A stretch of DNA of 64,000 nt from Amphibalanus amphitrite (taxonomy: Eukaryota; Arthropoda; Thecostraca; Balanomorpha; Balanidae): positions 62,001-126,000 of the forward strand of contig NW_024881613.1 of assembly GCF_019059575.1 (NCBI RefSeq), in the 5' to 3' direction. Numbering within the stretch: the first letter of the stretch is position 1; each line of letters starts with the position of its first letter. Of the stretch, positions 1 to 13,880 are shown one piece after another. Under the pieces are notes generated by a model. That model was not told where the DNA came from. It did not search any database and saw only the letters and a list, made by a program, of their open reading frames with translations. The translations under genes were made by a program, and so were the position numbers.

Positions 1-298
1 ATAACTGTTCCTGAAAAAAATAAGAATAAATATAAAACAATTATTTTCTGTCCGTAAGGGCTCTTGAAGGTATGCAGAAAGTTGCTTTGGAATTATTTCT
101 GATAAATAACTTGAATGCCTGCATCCATTGTTCATTGTAAGTTTAAGTTCAGCATTGATAAAATTCATCACTTTGTGGGATGTTATACCAGGCCAATGAA
201 ATATTGTATTCGCATGCTACCATCCACACAATATGTGACAAAGGACGACTGTTTTGTATGAATAGCGTGCATTCATCAGTCTTTATTGTGTGAAATGA

Positions 299-616
299 TC
301 ATATTTCGTGAGATATATGTCGACAGGAAGTGTCGATATTTTGATCAGCTGCGCGCTTGTCATATGTGAGCAACGGTCCGTCATATTGAGGCATTTTCCA
401 GATCCGGGACTTCAAAGGCATTAGAGACTGCGATTTGTAGCCATTTGCATAAATGATGAGATCGGAAATGGCCATCCGACTATTATGGCCGGTGACTGTG
501 CGGCAGTCGGTCCATTGGATGGAAGGCTGAACACTTTTTGAATGGGTAACCGCCGCGTTGTCGGTTAGCGATTTATTCCGCAAGTTTGCGTAGTTTGTTT
601 GGTCAATGGAAGGCAC
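299..616 (-). other. Open frame of unknown nature, possible exon
   Basis: 105 open codons containing ISDLIIYANGYKSQ, which loosely recalls the D-x-I-x-x-A-T-G-Y motif near the C terminus of flavin monooxygenases (Thr is Asn here). No glycine-rich nucleotide loop or clear splice borders were found, so this is a weak lead. Confidence 0.15.
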
Positions 617-1899
617 AATGGGCTCTGATTGCTACCAGACGGGTGAATCGCAAAAACGACAGCTTTTTGTCGTGTAAAAGCATTACAGATCTGCTACACA
701 ATCCATAAATTAACGGCCAAGAAACTTTGGATTTTGGAAGTCACCGCTTTTACATTTCTCATTCATATCAACGCAAGCATTCAGTTTGATGTGATGCTCC
801 TACTTATTTCCATAGCAAGCATTTACCAGACACACTTTCCAGCTAAGTGCGGGCGATGACGCAACGATTTCCAATGTCACCGAACTTGTCTCATCTTCGT
901 GGCCCCGTGCCGCGACAGTCGGGTCAATAAATGATTGGCCGCCGGCTGATGGGAGGCGGGCGTCCAGCACAATCTGGATGACACCCTTCCAGACCAAATG
1001 TCCCTCCCCCTGCCATTTGGGGTCAGCCACCGTAAACGGGGCTAGAGAGGACACATTTCGGCCAGCTGTCAGCCGTTTGGCGGTAGCTATTACGCCTCAG
1101 TTTCATAATAGTCATCTGTCAAAGCTAAGGTCTACCGCTCACACAAAAAGGCTAAAGGACAATGAGGTGCTTCAAGAATAATAAAAAAAAAACAGACCAA
1201 TCCCAAAATAGAAACATCGATTCCTGGAATAATGTATGCCTCATGAGGTTGAAAGGCATGCATTAATTTCGTAAACAAATAAACGTCCTTCAGTTGTACT
1301 TACAAGAGTGCACCTGCAAGAATGGTGCATTCTTCTGAACTGAACCGCAGGCCTTCAAAGGAATAGCATTTTATTTCATGAATACGGTCTGACGGTCATG
1401 TTCCATGGCTAGCCGACGTAATAGTATGTAAAAAAGCGTCTTTATTTTCCGATGAATTTCCTGAGGCCTACCACCAGTGCAAAGTTGTCATCAGAATGGA
1501 TGTTAGACGGCGGATAAAAGTTTGAAGCACAGTTAGCCACGATCACTGTCCAGTGTCCACACAGGATGTCAATTCATACAAGGAGGGTTGGTGGGTTATA
1601 CATAGGTTATATCCACCTGGCTAATCTTGTCAGCTCACCGTCTCATCTCCTTGCTCAACTTCTTGTCATCTCCAGTTTCCAGCGCACTGGGGTGTTAATT
1701 AGCTGCTGGAACGTTCACGCCAACGGAACGCAAACTAGTGAGAGAAAGAAGCACCGCGCTTATATAAGATAATTGATTCGTAAGTCTTCTGTACCTATTT
1801 GTAAATAACCACTTCGCATAAGCGGACTGCGCTACGTGGTATAGGTCAGGCGAGCTCAATTGTCAACTTATGCTAAGCAGCAGGCTGTAAAGGCTCTCC

Positions 1900-2760
1900 T
1901 AGAAGTGCCGGTATCATGCACCACCCGGCCTCCGCTGTCACCGTGTGCCTATCAGGACGGCCTGTCACCGATCCGTGCCGCCCCCGCGCGCCGATCACCG
2001 GGCTTCCATTTAAGACGGCGCCGCTCTATGGAAGGCGCCGGAACCGGTCTGTGCCACCGCCGTCGATCCTCCGGCGGCGCGGACAACCGTAAATTGCCCG
2101 CCGGAGCTGAGCCGTCGGCGTCCACCGCCGCGCTGCCAGTCACGGCGGCGACACGAGAAAAACGCTGCCGCGCGCGCCGCCGCGCCGTTCCCCGGAGGCC
2201 GGCGGAGCGCGGTGTGAACTGGAGCGCCGCGCCTGTCCGAAGGTGCGCGCCGTGTTGTGCTGCGATGGATCCGGCCGACAGCCGCTCCCGAGTGCCGCCC
2301 TGGGACGCCGAGATAAATGATTGCTGCTAATGGCCTTGTCGTCTGGTGGGCTGATGAATGGCCGCGTCCGTACATCACGCATCCTATTGACACAGACTGA
2401 CGGCATCAGACGGGTTAAAGCAACCGTGATTCCAAAGATATGGGATTTTTTAACCGTCGCTAAAATATGACCTTTCAGGATGCATTAGGGGAGAATGAAT
2501 TGTCATTCAATAAAGGACTAAACAGAGGACAGCTTCTGATCCCAGCCTGACGACAGGCTGAGTGATTTACGTCAGTTAGTCGGCTGTACTGCGCCGCGCA
2601 GTGCCGCAACTCGGATCTGCAGCCCGCTGCGGATGGACGACCTCCCGGGCAGTCGGGTCGGTTCGGGGACGGTCAGCGGAACGCGTCACGCGGCGACCCT
2701 GACCGTTCGGCTACGGCGCTCCGCGGAATGCGCCACTGCTGGACCAAACGCCAGCCGGTG
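1900..2760. promoter_or_regulatory. CpG-rich patch
   Basis: Two GC- and CpG-dense blocks (1.92-2.33 and 2.58-2.75 kb) in otherwise AT-rich DNA. Open frames exist in every reading frame, as expected of GC-rich sequence without stops, and none has a recognisable domain or splice context. It could be an unannotated promoter or first exon. Confidence 0.25.
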
Positions 2761-3038
2761 GCTCCCGAGAGACGTAAAATCGCAGTAGATACGCAGATAC
2801 GCACATCTCGAAAATGGAACGCTCGTAATGAGGATTGAGAAGGATATTCAGAAATTAAGCAGAAGCTTATCGGTATTATTAAGTAGCGGAGCTCTTATCT
2901 AGATCCGTTCTATTGCACAAGAGATATGTGTAAAATTGGACGAGCAGCGCTGTCCGCAAATTCGCTCCGCGGACCCACTGCAGTCACCTGATCCGTATAA
3001 TAGCCAGAGCTACTTCTGTGATATATAAGGTGTTTCGC

Positions 3039-4029
3039 TTAACCCTATTCCTGGCGGGCTCCGCCGGGACAAGAAACTGGCGGGGGGCCGATTCGGCCCC
3101 CCCCTGAGATCCCGAGAACGAAGCAAGATAGCGACAAGCGGTAAACGGCATCGGATACGCACGGCCAAGATCTACAATTTTTACAAAGGTCATTTTCAGG
3201 TCAGGTCAAAGATGACGTCACAGGGGTCGAAAAAGTCAAAATGGCGGCGCTAGATATGGAGAGTTTTTCTCGAATAACTTTCGAATTAGTCAAGATAGGA
3301 ACAAACTAAGGGCATCATCGTGATCCTCTTGTCAATCCGCATCGAATGATATATATGTTGACCTCGAAAGGTCAAGGTCAAAGGTTGACCTCAGGTCACG
3401 TGACCTCGAGGTCATCATGTATATCATTCGATGCGTCTTGACGAGCTGAACACAATGAGACCATCCACGCGTCTGTATCTTGTTCCTGTACGGAGTTATT
3501 GGCCAAAAACCTTTGGTGACCTTTGATGACGTCACATGACCTCACAGCTGCCCAACAGCAAAACAGACCTCAAGGTAGTGAAGGTTGATCGTATATGAAG
3601 TCATGTATGGTATATGGGGCCATTCCGACCCGTTTTAGTGGTAAAAACAGGGAGTTGATTTTCCCCCATTGACTTATAATGGGGAGGTCGCGAAACTGAC
3701 CTGACCTTAGGTCACCGATATCAAAATTCCGAGATATACAAATTGCACATACTGGTACCCTAACTAAAGCCTGAAGAGAAGAAATTGATCGGTCAAAAAC
3801 TCTAGCTCTGGCGTGATTGCAAACTTTTCTGAGGTAGGGTCACCAAACCGCCTCTGGTGACCTGACCTGAGGTCAGATCAACTCAAAATTTTCAGACATA
3901 TTGCGTAGAAGCCTTTTAGGAAAAGTCAGAAAATTTGAGCTTCCTAGCTCAACGCGTTTGGGAGAAATAACCAAAAAACCTCAGGGGGGGCTCCTGAGGC
4001 CCCCCCCCCCCCGCCAGGAATAGGGTTAA
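3039..4029. mobile_element. TTAA-flanked AGGTCA-rich element, subfamily A copy 1
   Basis: Left end TTAA-CCCTATTCCTGGCGG and right end CCGCCAGGAATAGGG-TTAA are inverted repeats flanked by TTAA. Just inside are G-tract/C-tract hairpins (GGGCCGATTCGGCCC at left, GGGCTCCTGAGGCCC at right). The interior holds many AGGTCA/TGACCT half-sites and no open frame of note. A near-identical copy is at 54175-55167. The TTAA target and CCC...GGG ends suggest a non-autonomous piggyBac-like element (inference). Confidence 0.85.
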
Positions 4030-5215
4030 CCCGCGCATGACTGGGGGGGCTCTACAGAGCCCCCCTCATGTTTTTCAGCAATATCTTCTAAACCGTTTGA
4101 CGGATCAACACGAAACTTGCGGTACCCTCAGAGGCATCAATTTGACATCTTGTGTTAAAATTTCAACTTTCTAGCTACCATAGTTTAGCCGGAAATGACG
4201 TCAGAGTGACGTCATGTCGGCCGATTTTCATGCCAAATACTGAAATACGGCAAACGCTCTCAAGAGCTCAGTTTTAAAGCTAGATCCATTTTCTTTGCAT
4301 GAGTGGACTACAAATACACGTAGCTATCGAACTGCTATCTCGAACTTTCGAAATTTTGAAAATTTTGAAAAATATTTATTTACAATTACAAAATAAATAT
4401 TTTTTGATTTTATTTCAAACAGTTTTTGACTTTTCGCAAAAACCGGAATATATGTGATAGAACACACACTTATGAACTACATTTGCAAGTTTTAGCCCAA
4501 TATCTGTAAAAATAGCCAAGTTATTCGCATTATTGTCAAAATTTTACAATTTTATGTTTTTCAAATCCATTTTTCAGTACGTTTTAGACGTTGTACAGCA
4601 ATATAAATGGCACCATCGTGTTCCTGAGCTCAAACTGCATCTGATAGGCACCCTTTTTATTGAAAAAATTTCATTTTCAAAATTTGACCTTTTCTGACCT
4701 GAAAGTGACCTGACCTTCGGTAAATTCAGCTGACAATGACCTCAAATGACACAGAAGACACTATTTTCTAAATCTACGAGTAAAATGGACCATAAAACAT
4801 GCGTCACGTGACCGATACATGATATACAATTTTCGTGACCTAGGATGACCTGGCCTTGACCTTAAAAATTCGAAGTAAAAGTTCGGTACCCTCAGGGTAT
4901 CTAAGGCATCCGACAAGGAGTGCGTAAACCAAAAATGAGCCTGGTTGAACCGGCGGTCCGGTGGTCAGAGCCTAAATTGTGAACTAACAAAAATGTCGAT
5001 AATTTTTACTTTGACCTGACCTGTGACGTCATCGGTTACCTTGAGGTCAATGAAAATAGGTTTCGTTCGATAGTTTTTCCAGGGCTATCAGACGCTGTTT
5101 GAATTTTGACGATCGGCCCAGTATTTTCGGAGATAGGAGGGGGGCTCTGGAGAGCCCCCCCCCCCCCCCCTAGTCACTCGCGTTATGGAAAATACCCCAG
5201 TCATGCGCGGGTTAA
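4026..5215. mobile_element. TTAA-flanked AGGTCA element, subfamily B
   Basis: Starts at the same TTAA that ends subfamily A copy 1, so the two abut with one shared target site. Ends are CCCGCGCATGACTGGGG and its reverse complement. The left hairpin is GGGGCTCTACAGAGCCCC, and the right is a matching GGGCTCTGGAGAGCCC. The right end carries a second, imperfect inner copy of the terminal repeat about 20 bases inside. No coding capacity seen. Confidence 0.85.
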
Positions 5216-8200
5216 TAACCACATCACAAACACAAAATCGAAACATCGGGATCTGAAAGAGAAACTGCAGTCATCAGGAAATGATATAAAGGTTTTTCCG
5301 CTGTTCATGTGATGCATAACAGTTACCACAAAATGTTTCGAACTGCATAGTCAAATTATTACCTACTAGCTTCATTTTCGTCAGCTCTACGTTCAGTGAA
5401 ATGAGAATAAATATGTGGAGCAGGCAATATATGGGAACATCAAACTCACGTCATGTACAGTTGACAAATTTGGCTGAAAACTGACAACATCGCTGCCCAT
5501 AACCCGGAGCGCTGCCCAGCGGAGCGCCGTAGATAATCATATATGGGCCGTTGTGTCCAGCACATTTGACCTGACCCTGAACTGGCTCTGACAGAAATAC
5601 GTCCGTCCTCTGGGTCAACCGATGCAATGCAGAGGAAGGTCTGGCGGCGACCGGACCACGGATACCTACCTCAGTGGAGTTCAGATTATCTCTCAGACTG
5701 TGCCCATAGCACCTGATGATAGAATACCTGGCAGCGCAGCTGAAGCCACGGTCAGCTTATGCGGCTGCGTTAGCTAATGGTGACGTCTTTCTCCACGGCT
5801 CGTGATGGCTCTCTGTGCCATGTTATATGATATCCCACGAACGATTAACGTCCATCCCTCGTCATCTGCGTCATTATTGTTGCTAGGAATAGAAGATAAA
5901 GGCCCTGACAAAGCAAATAATTGCATATGGCGATGTGGGGATAGGTCACGTCCTTTCACGTTCTTACCTGGTTTACCGTGTGAAATACCTACTTATTTGT
6001 GTGCAAGCCATCGCATGCTGCAGGCAGTCGTCATGAACGACCCTCGGACGTCATTCTCACTTCATGACCACGTTGTTGGGTCACAGCAAATATACGTTCT
6101 TTTTTGGGGAGCGAACTGCATCACAACTTTTATAAAATAATTTTTCAAGCGGTTAATGCACTCTTGGCAATCTAACAGCAGCTTCCATGGAGCGACGTCT
6201 AAAATGAAAACAGCCTAGAACATGGTGCTTTATATGGGGCTACATAGCAGTGCGGTTTGTTAGCGTGTCACGACCAATTGAATTTGGAGCGTCACATGTC
6301 TGATTATTGACGGCGGACTGGCGCTACAAGAAATCTCAATTATAGCTGTCGACCACCTCGAAGCTCCGGGCAGCCACGAAGGGTGACATGGCCGAATTAA
6401 TCAGCCGGTATTTGTTATGAACTGAGTGGAACATGACTAGCACTGGACGGAATTTCCGGCCTCATTTTCAAGGGCCGGATTCGAAAAGTGCTAGAAAGAT
6501 GACGTCCCAATGACACGACATTGGCTGGGGTATCCGGCCAGTCCCCATGGTCTTTTCTTTGAACGGATGTTCGTTCATAGAGGGACAAACGACAGAAACG
6601 GGAATTATTCACGAGTCTAATTGATTTTCACAGTTGGCCCAAATTTGGGGGGGGGGGGAATTTGTAGCATACGGTGCGGCGCGCTGTCTCATGTCGTATA
6701 GGACAGTCTCGTGTAGTGTAGGGGTTTCAATGTGGTACCTATGTATTGGCCTCATGTATGAACGGCCTCATATTGTATGGGGCGGCCTCATGCGGTACAA
6801 GACGGTCCCGTGTATATTATGGGACCGTCTCATGGGCGCCGCGGTGGATATCAGCCGTGAGGAGTGAGTCGGGCCTTACGACGGTAACGACAGGTCCATA
6901 GAGGTGTCACACATCAATCCTTCAGCAGCGGGCACCACCGCTGGCAGGGTACCAGACAAAAGGAGAGGTGGAATGGGTAGGCGCTCACAGATGCATTCCG
7001 ATGCTTAGAGGCGCTGCCAGACTTGAAAATAATGAGGTAAACATGCAGACGGTGACGACGTGTATAGCTGAAAATGGGTCCATGTATGTCATCTTGGCCT
7101 ATCGTCACTCAGTAACGCAGACTCATTACTGCAACTGTATTTCACTTTTTTTAATTCATTTACTACTTTTGCTTCCGCTTGTGACATAGAATAGACTGCT
7201 TTGCATAATTTAAATGACTACATGTGAGCTTAAAACAAAAGTTTGGTCGGCTGGTAAAGAAAACCTTTAGCGATAGTTCAGGACTCCTGATTTCATCTGT
7301 TTCCAGTAGCAGTCGCGCTAAGCATTACAAATGTACCATCCATTCATGTCACGAAAAGGTGCCGCGTTTTTGGCTAGGCCCTGTAAGGTAGGGCTGTCTC
7401 TCTTGTCAATCGCTGCAGGTGCGCAACGCCCTATAGTGCATTTACCGTCGTGATGAAAACTCCGCGCTATAGAAAAAGTGCCGGTCGATGATGAGGAAAC
7501 ACGAGCCCTGCATGTAGAGCTTATAGTGCACAGTCAGCGATCGGAAGTAAATTTAGCTATCGAAACTATCACAACAGAGCAGACCCATCTATAAAATGTG
7601 AGCAGAGCTAAACCACTCTTATCGTTTCTTAATCAAAAGAAAGAACGATCGATACGGAATCAATGCTGCCGACAGTTGTGCAAGTTTGCAAAGACTTAAC
7701 ATTTTTAATCGACAGCAAGCTCTTGTTATGCTTTCTGCGATAATAAGTAATATAAACTACAACAAAGTTCAACACAATAAACATTATAAGGAGGGCTAAT
7801 TAATATTGAATTAATTTACCTTTTATCTCATTTCTCTCTAATAACACTGAAATATATATTTAAAGCTATTAAACTAAATGGACACATGAAAATCACATTT
7901 TATTACCCTTCTTCTATGTTCTTCACTTTAGACAATAAAGCAAGATGTGCTGACCTTTACCAGGACAGGTTTCCAATAACTGTTGGGTGCGCATCGTTAC
8001 CCGTTTATATATTTGGACCAGTGACGTCATTACGCTGTCCCGCGGGCCCGATAGCAGACTCAGGTGCAGACTAAATCATCTCCCTGGTCGATATTAGTCT
8101 GATTAGCGCGGCCAATATAGATCACACTTTATCACGTCGGTCTTAATTGCGGCCGACATGGATGCTGCTAACAAGTAAACCGCGTGTACTATAGTGCCAC

Positions 8201-10634
8201 AATGGGTTATTGAAAACAGCCGTACTGTAACAATGGATGAGCTGTCACGGTAAAATACTGGACTTTGCTCCGAACACAGGCGCATCTCAAGCGAGCCAAA
8301 TCCGCTTGTTTATATAATGGTTGCATGGTGACCGAGACGTTCCATTAGTCGAGCAGCATAAAGGCTAATTACCAATAGGTAAAATATTAACCCACCGTCT
8401 TGGAAGGGATTGCATCGGCATTGCTGGCAGCTCAATGATGCGCGGTGTTGCCCTTGGTTTATCGAACTCATCATAGGCTGAATCTCTGCTGTATAAAATC
8501 CCAGCGAAAATTAATGATAGCTTGACAATTAGGAGTCTAACCGTGACTAACAACCTAATAAACCACTGAAGCCACAACAGTGATAAATGGTTATGTTGAC
8601 TTTGTCAAAGTTTAAAAAATTAAATAGATATTCAAAGTCCAAAGAGAATATCTTATCACTACTACCAAACACATAATTTCATGGTTCAGCAAGGCATTTA
8701 CTTTTGGTGACGTTTAACCACATATCAATCATATGTGGTGATGTTTAACCACGCATTGTCAATGGCTTTCTTAGTAGGTATCAAACGTAATCACATTCAA
8801 GCTAATGTTATCCACAAACAAAAGGCACAGAACAAATTTCGATCTCCGTCTCTTCCTCTCGAAAGTGTATTTTTAAGTCGCACTTATTCAACATAATTAC
8901 CCATGAAGACTCAGTGTTTTGATAAACTTTAGTAAAATAAAACTGAATTAAAGCATTGAACGTGCTCTCGTTTCTCGCACTTGGGTAAAATTTCGTTTAC
9001 ATTCATCTATTCTTCTCTGAAGTGTGGGGCTCGGGCGTTTCATCGACTCATGGAACGTTCCTGACGAGGTCGGGTCGCTCAGCCAAGTGACGACTGTGCG
9101 CTTCATGGTCATGTATAGTGAGCGATTATATGTGGTTAGATGCGGAACAGTGTCCGGGAAATACGGAGTGACATCATCTCGGGTTCGTTTACACTTTGCC
9201 ATACTGACCAGAAGTATAATATGACCCCAAAAATAAACAACGCATAGTTTAGTGTGACCGCCTCGAAAGTTTAAAGGGCCGCGAAGCCACCATTGCCGGG
9301 ATTATCGCATAATTTGCGCTAACAGGCTAGAGGTTGAGTGCTCTAAACTGGCCTAGTGCTAACACGAGGTGTCTGTTTACGGTGCTGAGAGTGAACGGCC
9401 ATCACCCAGCCCTTTAGGCATGTTTGCACTTCTGCTGGCTGCTCCACCTAAAACGTAGAACACTGCTGTAGAAACTTCGGCGCTAACAGCTTGCAAGGTT
9501 TTTGACGAAGCCTCATTTTGCTGGCAATAGGCAGAAACCTCATTTGGCTAGCAATAAGAAGACATTCTCATGTGATAAATTTGGTTACGCGTATATGCAC
9601 GAATAAACTTTTATGCAAGAGTTCAGCAGAATTAAACATGCAGGGACGCAAAATGATTTGAGCTGTAAACGTAGTTTAAAGATTACACTATGCATTGATC
9701 TTCATAAAATATCTGTCCAGATGGTTAAAGGTAAATGAAATTAAACCAATTGTATCATTCGGAGAACATTTATTTTTATAAAACAAAAGCAAACTAGACA
9801 CGAGCAAAGCACACACGAGCTAACATCAGTCAACCAGCATGCTGCTAATTTCCTTTTGATGTCAGTTTGCACCACGCCAAGTGACATCGCTGTAGCTCAA
9901 GCTTTTCAATGTTACTCCTGCCCGTCTGCTGTAATTGCGGCTTTACGCCTCAGCAGAGTGAGGGATTAATAGCTCCTGTCGGCCATTAGGTGAACATTTT
10001 CAGCTTCTGCCGCACGAACGGCACTGTGTAAACATTTTTCCTCTTAGTGACAGGCGCAAACCTCTCGACTGAGGTGACAGCCAAGATTCAAAGCTCATTC
10101 AGCACCAACCCGGCGCTACGCAAACGCCGTTTGAGCCTCAGCCAGCTCGCAGAGTGCGTGCTCATTTGTCTCATTCGAGGTCATTTCGGTGTCAGACGTG
10201 GTCATCTGTCGATTTAGATAGCACCTAAATGTCACCTATGACATCGAAAGTATGTTAGGCGTTATTATTGGGCTTACCTAGAGACTAAGTGGTTGAACGC
10301 TGAACGCAGCGTAATCTGTTGTCGATGATATTCTCCCTAAATTGGTATAAACGTAAAAAGCTCACATATCGATCTTTAAGCTATTGATCCTGTATAGCGC
10401 TGGATCATCCGTGGTGGACATGATGACACTATTTGGATGCGTATGGTTGTCATCCGTATCAAAAGCATATCGATGTTGTTGTCATTGAAACAAGCGATCG
10501 ACACAACTTGTCATTTGTCACGTGACGTCTGTCAGTTTGTCTGGAAGGGACTGATAAACAGAATGGCGTGTGTCGATATGATTGGGTCACATGGTCACAG
10601 TGATCATTCTTTATTGCTCACCTGATTCCAGTAA
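5216..10634. other. No supported gene
   Basis: Unique intergenic sequence with one degenerate tandem repeat (6668-6840). A diverged 35-bp direct repeat with GTTTAACCACAT is near 8706-8755. Short open frames lack domains, codon bias or splice borders. Confidence 0.5.
6668..6840. repeat. Degenerate tandem repeat, CTCATGTNGTATRGGGCGG-like
   Basis: Six or so diverged copies of a unit of about 26 bp built on GGCCTCATGTTGTATGGG, preceded by a short G run. Confidence 0.6.
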
Positions 10635-10785
10635 ACACGGAGGAGACAGCTGTGAGGCGAGACGGCTGTGACGGTAGCAGACTGTGACGGTAGACGGCTG
10701 TGACGGTAGAAAACTGTGACGATACGGCTGTGACGGTAGCACCTGTGGTGCTGGTCACACCGTGACGGTAGTGTCTGTGACACTG
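10635..10785. repeat. Tandem repeat GGCTGTGACGGTAGA
   Basis: About eight degenerate copies of a 15-19 bp unit around CTGTGACGGTAG. Confidence 0.8.
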
Positions 10786-10964
10786 GTCACCCCGCTCCCG
10801 TTGGCTGAGAGTCACAGCGTCGGACACGCACGTTCGTCGCGGACGGTGGATAATCCACAGAGACTGTCCCTTCCCCGCCGACGGCTGGCGCGCTACTGCC
10901 GCTGCCGCCGTCTGCCCGCTGCGCCGGGGACGAGACGCCCCGACGCTGCCCTGGAGCGGGGGAG

Positions 10965-11290
10965 AGGACAGGGGACAGGGGACGGAGGTGGAGGAAGGAC
11001 TGAGGACAGAAGATAGAGGGATAGAGGGTAGATGACAGAGGACAGGGGGATTGAGGGGAGGGGAGAAGAACGGAGGACAGGGGACGGAGGGATTGAAGAC
11101 TGAGGACAGGGGGATAGAGGACAGGGGATGAAGAGTTTGGAGGACTAAAGACAGAAGATAAAGGACAGAGGACAGGGGGACAGAGGATAGAGGAATAGAC
11201 GACTGAGGGACAGAGGACAGAGAACAGGGGGCAGGGGATATAGGACAGGGGAACAGAGAGACCAAAGAATCTAGGGACAGAAGATTTTCA
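10965..11290. repeat. Polypurine tract, GGACAGGGGACAGAG-like
   Basis: About 325 bases that are almost wholly A and G on the plus strand, with repeated GGACAG/AGGACAGGGG units. The 230-codon minus-strand frame rich in Ser, Pro, Leu and Val is a by-product. Confidence 0.85.
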
Positions 11291-13329
11291 GCAGAGAAAA
11301 AAATAAACAAATATACAAAAGGGCAGGGCGGGAGACGGACGGTGTTGGTGGGGCATGTTCTGATACACAGCGGGACACGTGTGTTCGTCGGACTGTCAGC
11401 ACGCCGCTGTCGCTCCGTTCAAGTCGCTGTCCCCGCAGAGCTGCTGACGGCTGGGTGATCTACTGCCGGTGTCGAACAGGGCACCTCCTGCCGGGTGATG
11501 GGTGATACGGTACCGGTGCTGGGTGATACAGCACGAGTCATTTGGCTGCACCCATGTCCCATAGACAAACTTTTGTGGCTTTTTGTTTTACTCGTACAGT
11601 CTACATATTATAGTTGATGCAAAATGTGTGTTTCCATAGTGCAAACTTCTCAGGAGAAGATGAGATGATTGCTGAAATGATAAATATTGCCACAATTGCC
11701 GTCGTCTTCATAATGGGCTGTTGAAAAGTCTATGATCGCGAGAATACTTCATCTGCCGCTTTGATTTTACAAAATGTTTTTATGGTATTTGGCTCATTTT
11801 CCAAATAACTAAATGACAGCTTATGCCATCAGAGGATGCTTTCACACTTACAACACGCAAGCCCCAAACGAGATAATCGCATCGCTTTAACTTTTGCCAA
11901 ATGCGAAACAATTTGTAGCCTCATATACCAGAGTCCCACGCTGATGCCTGCTGCAAATGACGCTATTGCGAACGAAAATGTCTGCACACTTTTCTTTCTG
12001 GTAGGTACACACATCCATTAATTTAAATAATATGTACATATATATGCGTGATATAACTGAGCAAGCAAAAAAAAAAAACAGAGTTAGCCAGCGCACAGTT
12101 TGCAGAGTTCCGCGCTCTCACGCCAATGTGTTTCGGACGCCATGCGCTAATTACAGTGCTCGTAAGTCATGGCTGACAGGACGCTAACCAGCCAGGATCC
12201 ACCGAGATCTGGCTCCACAAAGCCAGACTGATGGACAGAGATAAGGCACATTTCGTGACACTTGTGCCGGGCTTAGCCAGGTGGCGGCCGATGGGCCCCC
12301 ATGGCTACTGTTCAGGGACGCTCTCACTGTGCTACTGCAGTCACAGTCAGGGACAGTCGGGAATGCGTCAGTCAATCACTCACTGTTCCCACCAATAGAT
12401 GAGGCATGAGCTGCACCCCAGCAGTGTCGTCTGCACTGCAAACAGCCACTCATGACCTTCGTAAGTGGTACCGAGCTGATCGCTCCCTGCCAAGTTTCGT
12501 CCTCAATGTCTAATAGGCGTTTATGTTTCACGTGTGATTTACCTCACGTCACATATAATTGTGCATTGTGCCATTGTTGTTTGGCCTGTACGGCACAGGT
12601 AATGAGCCAGTCGCCGGGGCGGGGGTCCTGTACCACAGGAGCTGTGTGCCCTCCGCCCTCTGTGCCGTCTGTAGAACCGTGTTTGGAGGACGGCAGTAGC
12701 GGCTGTCGTGTGTTTTAAACACTAAATAGGGATTCCCAGTCGGCTACGGTCGTTTGACCGAGAAAAATCGACAGAGCGGTTACCAGCCGACCACAGACTG
12801 GGGAGCGACTATCAATAATACGGTAACTCAGGTATCTATTGATAAGACAGGTGTCAACACAAGCAGAAGTAAACAAAGGAAGTGAAACAACACTTACTTG
12901 TCGTAATGCTCCAACATTCGTACCATTAGTGAATATATTGATAAGTGCATAATTCCATGGATAAGAAATTCTAGCTTTAACCTAAACCCAATTCACATTT
13001 CACTTGTATATTGTATAACGTACCTATGTACTTCGAGACTCTGTTTACTTCTGACAACGATCATTAAATACAAATAGTCTTGCCACTCTACCACGTTAAA
13101 AAAAGAGTCAAATTCCTGGGATCGTACGGTACCATCGGATTTTGTACCTCGCATGCGTCGGAATATGACCTCGAGTACGTTCGCTGTCATCCGCTTTGGT
13201 TTGGAAGCTGGAGATAAAACTTTTATGTGGCACTCAGTTATACCTGCGACCTTGGCTTCCAGCTTATCGGTCGGTGACAGCAATGCGCAGATGAGTTTAC
13301 CGTTCAATGCACCGATGGAAATGGAAAAT
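11291..13329. other. No supported gene
   Basis: Unique sequence. Includes a 13-base A run near 12067. Nothing else noted. Confidence 0.5.
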
Positions 13330-13880
13330 CGATGCTATAGTTCGTTTTTTTTCAAAAGGACTCTGGCTCCAAGTACGTTTTTCGAAAAAGCACGCGTTTT
13401 GGCGACCAAAACGAGCAAAAACTGAACCTGAGAAACTCGAACGTCGCCTTATTTTAACATGTGAAATATTCCCAATAATTTTCATACGTGCATTTTGGAA
13501 CCAGATATGGGAACAGTGGTGACGTCATGCTGTCAAACTTGTATTGCAATGTAACGTATAACTATCATGGACGAAACCGCTTACTCGATTATAACCTCGG
13601 CAACAGTGAAAAACGAAGTTTCCCCCAAAACCGTCGAAACTTTGTCCCATCGTACGGACATTGGGTGCCTGCTGCCACCAGTGACGTCATCATAGTATGC
13701 TAATTTTTCCAGACACAATTTCCGGGTACTTACCGTGCACAATTTGAAATCGAATATTTTTTCGGTAAGAAATTCTTGGCCAGACGCTGAAGCTGCCAAA
13801 ACTCACGTGAGAGGTTCGATAAGGAACTTGGAGCCAGCGTCCTTTTGAAAAAAAAAAACGAACTATAATTCTTGCGTTAA
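13330..13880. repeat. Diverged foldback element
   Basis: TATAGTTCGTTTTTTTTCAA-AAGGACTCTGGCTCC at left has an inverse at about 13828-13877. The arms extend with mismatches about 100 bp each side. The middle holds two copies of a TGACGTCA-containing stretch. The short open frames here mirror one another across the repeat and are not genes. Confidence 0.55.

Larger units (their letters stand above)
1..3038. other. No supported gene
   Basis: Mostly unique AT-rich sequence with the CpG-rich patch noted at 1.9-2.76 kb and one weak open frame at 299-616. Confidence 0.5.

Noticed and set aside
1860-2330. 156-codon plus-strand frame
   Set aside because: CpG-rich DNA with equal open frames on the minus strand; composition alone explains it.
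10618-11310. 230-codon minus-strand Ser/Pro/Leu-rich frame
   Set aside because: It lies on a polypurine repeat tract; the repeats explain the lack of stops.
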